Shown here: piece by piece, positions 61,415 to 64,000 of the stretch
Layout of the letters: each line of letters opens with the position of its first letter
Numbering within the stretch: the first letter of the stretch is position 1
Source of the DNA: JAKFDI01 sp036676235
GTDB taxonomy: Bacteria; Pseudomonadota; Gammaproteobacteria; Burkholderiales; Burkholderiaceae_C
Assembly (NCBI GenBank): GCA_036676235.1
Contig: JAKFDI010000088.1
Span: 1 to 64,000, forward strand
Reading direction: 5' to 3'
Length of the DNA stretch: 64,000 bases
Program-made: the position numbers and the translations under genes
The notes under the pieces: generated by a model
What the model was told of the DNA's origin: nothing
The model's input: the letters and a program-made list of their open reading frames with translations, nothing else
Databases searched by the model: none

Positions 61415-62710
61415 TCAGGGGGCCAGCCGCTCCAGACCCCCCAGATACGGCCGCAACGCGGCGGGCACGTTGATCGATCCGTCGGCGTTCTGGTGGTTCT
61501 CCAGCACCGCAACCAATGCACGGCCCACCGCCAGGCCGGAGCCGTTGAGGGTGTGCACGAATTCGTTCTTGCCTTGCGCGTTCTTGAAGCGCGTCTGCAT
61601 GCGCCGCGCCTGGAAGGCGTCGCAGTTGGAGCAGGAGCTGATCTCGCGGTAGGTGCCCTGCGCCGGCAGCCACACCTCGAGGTCGTAGGTCTTCGTCGCG
61701 CCGAAGCCCATGTCGCCGGTGCACAGCAGCACCACGCGGTAGGGCAGTTCGAGCTTTTGCAGCACGGCCTCGGCGTGGCCCACCATCTCTTCGAGCGCGG
61801 CGTCGCTGTGCGCGGGGCTCACGATCTGCACCATCTCGACCTTGTCGAACTGATGCTGGCGGATCATGCCGCGCGTGTCGCGCCCGGCACTGCCGGCCTC
61901 GGAGCGAAAGCACGGGCTGTGAGCGGTCAGCTTGATCGGCAGCGCATCAGCCGCCAGCACCTGCTCGCGCACGCTGTTGGTCAGCGAAATTTCCGAGGTG
62001 GAGATCAGGTACTGCTCGGGCTGCGATTCATCGCCGCCGCGGCTAACCCAGAACATGTCGTCCTTGAACTTGGGCAACTGGCCGGTGCCTTCGAGGATCT
62101 CGCGGTTGACGATGTAGGGCGTGTAGCACTCGGTGTAGCCGTGCTCTTGCGTCTGCACGTCGAGCATGAACTGCGCGAGCGCGCGGTGCAGCCGCGCCAC
62201 CGGGCCGCGCAGGAAGCTGAAGCGCGACCCGGCGAGCCGGGCGCCGGTGTCGAAGTCGAGCCCGAGCGGCGCGCCGAGGTCGACGTGGTCCTTGATCGCG
62301 AAGTCGAACTCGCGCGGCGTGCCCCAGCGGCGCACTTCGGCGTTCGCCTGCTCATCGGCACCGACCGGCACGCTGTCCTGCGGCAGGTTAGGCAGGGACA
62401 TCAGCATCGCCCACAACTCGACCTGGATGACTTCGAGCCGTTCGGCTGAGCCCTTCAATTCGTCGCCGATGCCGCCGACCTCCGCCATCACAGCGCCCGT
62501 GTCTTCCCCCTTGCTCTTGAGCTGGCCGATGCGCTTGGACAAGGCATTGCGCTGCGCCTGCAGATCCTCGGTGCGCGTCTGAATGGCCTTGCGCTCGGAT
62601 TCGAGGGCTTCAAAGCGCGCCACGTCCAGAAAGGGTTGCGGCGACTTGCGCTTCTCGAGCTGAACGATGACGCCCGCCAGATCGCGGCGCAGCAGGTTGA
62701 TGTCGAGCAT
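61415..62710 (-). CDS. serS: Seryl-tRNA synthetase
   Basis: 431 aa from ATG 62710. The N-terminal long coiled-coil arm (about 30-105), which reads the tRNA-Ser variable arm, is visible. Class II motif 2 is FRSEAGSAGRDTRGMIRQHQF, with EMVQI after it; motif 3 is GSGLAVGRALVAVLENHQ. Length is normal for bacterial SerRS. A gene for its substrate, tRNA-Ser(CGA), lies just downstream. Confidence 0.97.
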   Translation of the reverse strand: MLDINLLRRDLAGVIVQLEKRKSPQPFLDVARFEALESERKAIQTRTEDLQAQRNALSKRIGQLKSKGEDTGAVMAEVGGIGDELKGSAERLEVIQVELWAMLMSLPNLPQDSVPVGADEQANAEVRRWGTPREFDFAIKDHVDLGAPLGLDFDTGARLAGSRFSFLRGPVARLHRALAQFMLDVQTQEHGYTECYTPYIVNREILEGTGQLPKFKDDMFWVSRGGDESQPEQYLISTSEISLTNSVREQVLAADALPIKLTAHSPCFRSEAGSAGRDTRGMIRQHQFDKVEMVQIVSPAHSDAALEEMVGHAEAVLQKLELPYRVVLLCTGDMGFGATKTYDLEVWLPAQGTYREISSCSNCDAFQARRMQTRFKNAQGKNEFVHTLNGSGLAVGRALVAVLENHQNADGSINVPAALRPYLGGLERLAP

Positions 62711-62819
62711 GGGGCAAAGCGGCCGCGTCATGCGGCCGTTGGCAAAGTGCGGGAAGGCGCGAATTGTAGGCAGCGGCTCCCGCCGCGGCGGTGGGCGAGC
62801 GGCTCGTGCCGCAGGCCGA

Positions 62820-63044
62820 TCAGGCCAGCTGCGGCGTGAGGCCGGAGCTTGCGCCTTGCGTGTGCGGCATCTGGCCGCAAGCGGCCTTGGCATCGCACAG
62901 CACACGCGAGGCGCAGTCGGCGCAGCGGCCACATTGCGTGGCCACGCCCAGGTCGAACTGCAGGCACTCGAGTGTTTGCGCGCCGTCGGCCACGGCCTGG
63001 TGGATCTGGTGGTCGGAAATCCGGCGGCAGACGCAAACAATCAT
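62820..63044 (-). CDS. bfd: Bacterioferritin-associated ferredoxin
   Basis: 74 aa. Cysteines in VCVC near the N-terminus and CGRCADC form the Bfd-type [2Fe-2S] site. Bfd reduces the haem of bacterioferritin to release stored iron. It follows bfr on the same strand with 29 bases between. Confidence 0.9.
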   Translation of the reverse strand: MIVCVCRRISDHQIHQAVADGAQTLECLQFDLGVATQCGRCADCASRVLCDAKAACGQMPHTQGASSGLTPQLA

Positions 63045-63073
63045 CTCGTGGCCTCGTGAACTACTTCAACCCG

Positions 63074-63553
63074 TCAAGCGCCTGCGTCGCCCATCTGCGA
63101 CTGCAGGTAGTTCTGCAACCCCACCTTCGCCAGCAGATCGATCTGGGTTTCCAGAAAATCGATGTGCTCTTCGGTGTCGTCCAGGATCTCTTGCAAGAGG
63201 TCGCGCGACACATAGTCGCGAACCGATTCGCAGTAGGCGATGCCGTCCTTGATGCAGCCCTGCGCCCCGCCTTCGAGCTGAAGATCGCAGTCCAGGATTT
63301 CCGGCACCGTCTCGCCGATCAGCAGCTTGCCGAGATCCTGGAGGTTCGGCAGGCCGTCGAGCATGAAGATGCGTTCCATCAACTGGTCGGCATGCTTCAT
63401 TTCCCCGATCGACTCTTCGTATTCCTTCTTCGCCAGCTTGTCGAACCCCCAGTGCTTCAGCATGCGGTAGTGCAGGAAGTACTGGTTCGTCGCCGTGAGC
63501 TCGTTCTTCAGTTGCGCATTCAGGTGCGCGATGACTTGCGGATCGCCTTTCAT
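63074..63553 (-). CDS. bfr: Bacterioferritin
   Basis: 159 aa four-helix bundle. Ferroxidase ligands Glu 18, Glu 51, His 54, Glu 94 and His 130 and the haem-ligand Met 52 (EMKHAD) are present. The segment before His 130 reads TEEH, where E. coli Bfr has EEGH, so one bridging Glu appears shifted; this may only be an alignment slip. It stores iron as a 24-mer. The likely Fur box lies about 140 bases upstream. Confidence 0.95.
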   Translation of the reverse strand: MKGDPQVIAHLNAQLKNELTATNQYFLHYRMLKHWGFDKLAKKEYEESIGEMKHADQLMERIFMLDGLPNLQDLGKLLIGETVPEILDCDLQLEGGAQGCIKDGIAYCESVRDYVSRDLLQEILDDTEEHIDFLETQIDLLAKVGLQNYLQSQMGDAGA

Positions 63554-63690
63554 GGGGTGTCCTTCGTTGTTGGTTCGTGTCGTTCGCCCGACGGCCCGGC
63601 CGCGCGGTGTGCGCGGTCGACGCGGCCATTGTGCGGCGGCTCCAAACCCGAAGGCTTCTTCACCCGTTCAGCGTCATCGTTGTGCGAATT

Positions 63691-63716
63691 ATGAATGACA
63701 CTCGTTCTCATTTGCA
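63691..63716 (-). promoter_or_regulatory. Candidate Fur box upstream of bfr
   Basis: On the minus strand the segment runs TGCAAATGAGAACG then AGTGTCATTCAT. It carries the AATGAGAA and TCATT halves of the proteobacterial Fur box. It sits about 140 bases before bfr and just past the LysR-type stop. Confidence 0.6.
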
Positions 63717-63791
63717 ATAACCCTGCGGCGGGCGGGCTTGCGCCCCATCAACGCGGTCGAAGCGGCGCCTGGCGGCGGCCGGCGGACCGGC

Positions 63792-64000
63792 TCAACCGGC
63801 GATGAATCGTGCGGCCAGCGGGCTGGGCTGCCGATGCGTGAGGCGAAAGATGCGCAAACGCGCATCGAAGCGCGCCGGCAGTTCGCGAAACCGCACGCCG
63901 GCCGGCCGCCGACCGCGCAGGCTGTGCTGCACGGCCGCGCACCCGACGCCGGCGGCCACGAGGTCCCGAGCACGACCGAAGGCTCGGTCGCCTCGCACCG
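63792..64000 (-). CDS. LysR-family regulator, C-terminal fragment cut by window end
   Basis: About 69 codons are seen, ending at TGA 63792. The reading VAAGVGCAAVQHSLRGRRPAGVRFRELP followed by a basic RLTHRQPSPLAARFIAG matches the end of a LysR substrate-binding domain: the typical V-A-A-G-x-G turn and the S-P-x-x-x-x-F tail. The start and HTH lie beyond the window. It is on the same strand as bfr. Confidence 0.68.
   Translation of the reverse strand, partial: VRGDRAFGRARDLVAAGVGCAAVQHSLRGRRPAGVRFRELPARFDARLRIFRLTHRQPSPLAARFIAG

Noticed and set aside
63689..63973. 94-codon minus-strand frame overlapping the LysR-type fragment
   Set aside because: The alternative frame ending at 63792 matches the LysR C-terminus; this one has shadow-like composition and runs into the Fur box.

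Overview
The window is high-GC chromosomal DNA from a betaproteobacterium, most likely order Burkholderiales. The evidence is the gene families present: Bug-type and TctCBA tripartite tricarboxylate transport genes, a DUF3717/DUF1289 protein, the ftsK-lolA-rarA run, a qseE/qseG/qseF-type operon and dispersed GC-rich extragenic repeats. The genus is not identified.

Left part (1-13620) is accessory in character. It begins with an ArsR-rhodanese repressor divergent from an MFS pump, a methyltransferase and YnfA. Next a MerR-type regulator faces a four-gene, tightly overlapped operon: a MerT-like small membrane protein, a small Cys-rich protein, a DsbD-family transporter and a periplasmic redoxin. 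This looks like a metal/thiol stress cassette. After it come an HNH protein and, convergent with it, an OLD-family ATPase/TOPRIM nuclease overlapping a UvrD-like helicase, which is the two-gene layout of Gabija (class 2 OLD) phage defence. Two overlapping genes for paralogous small proteins of unknown function follow, behind a 535-base gap with repeated TTCAAACG octamers. The region ends at a complete tRNA-Leu(CAA) and, 176 bases on, a 58-base 3' half of a second tRNA-Leu(CAA), a likely recombination scar.

From 13.7 kb the content is mostly core: rhomboid protease, an SDR protein, a ferredoxin-flavin reductase, a Bug binding protein, an ArgD-type aminotransferase, livHMGF without a binding protein, rarA, lolA, ftsK, a Crp/Fnr regulator, trxB, rpmB-rpmG, a fatty acid desaturase, an RsmB-type methyltransferase, purN, trpS and opgH. 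Then come a sigma-54 two-component operon (sensor, QseG-like lipoprotein, regulator), a DUF3717/DUF1289 protein and a MATE pump.

Between 42.3 and 48.5 kb a CpxAR-like two-component pair and a Spy/CpxP-like gene lie on the minus strand, separated by a plus-strand tctCBA cassette. A diguanylate cyclase, an AraC regulator and a solitary NuoB paralogue follow. From 51.4 to 57.5 kb is a catabolic operon: TRAP binding protein, fused TRAP permease, VOC protein, RuBisCO-like protein and DUF1537 sugar-acid kinase, with a divergent LacI regulator. This probably imports a sugar acid, phosphorylates it and processes it with the RuBisCO-like enzyme.

The right end carries a thioesterase, an MFS transporter, a PAS protein, tRNA-Ser(CGA) beside serS, and bfr-bfd under a likely Fur box. 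It finishes with the 3' end of a LysR-type gene cut by the window edge. Three copies of one GC-rich repeat each fill a gap between convergent genes.
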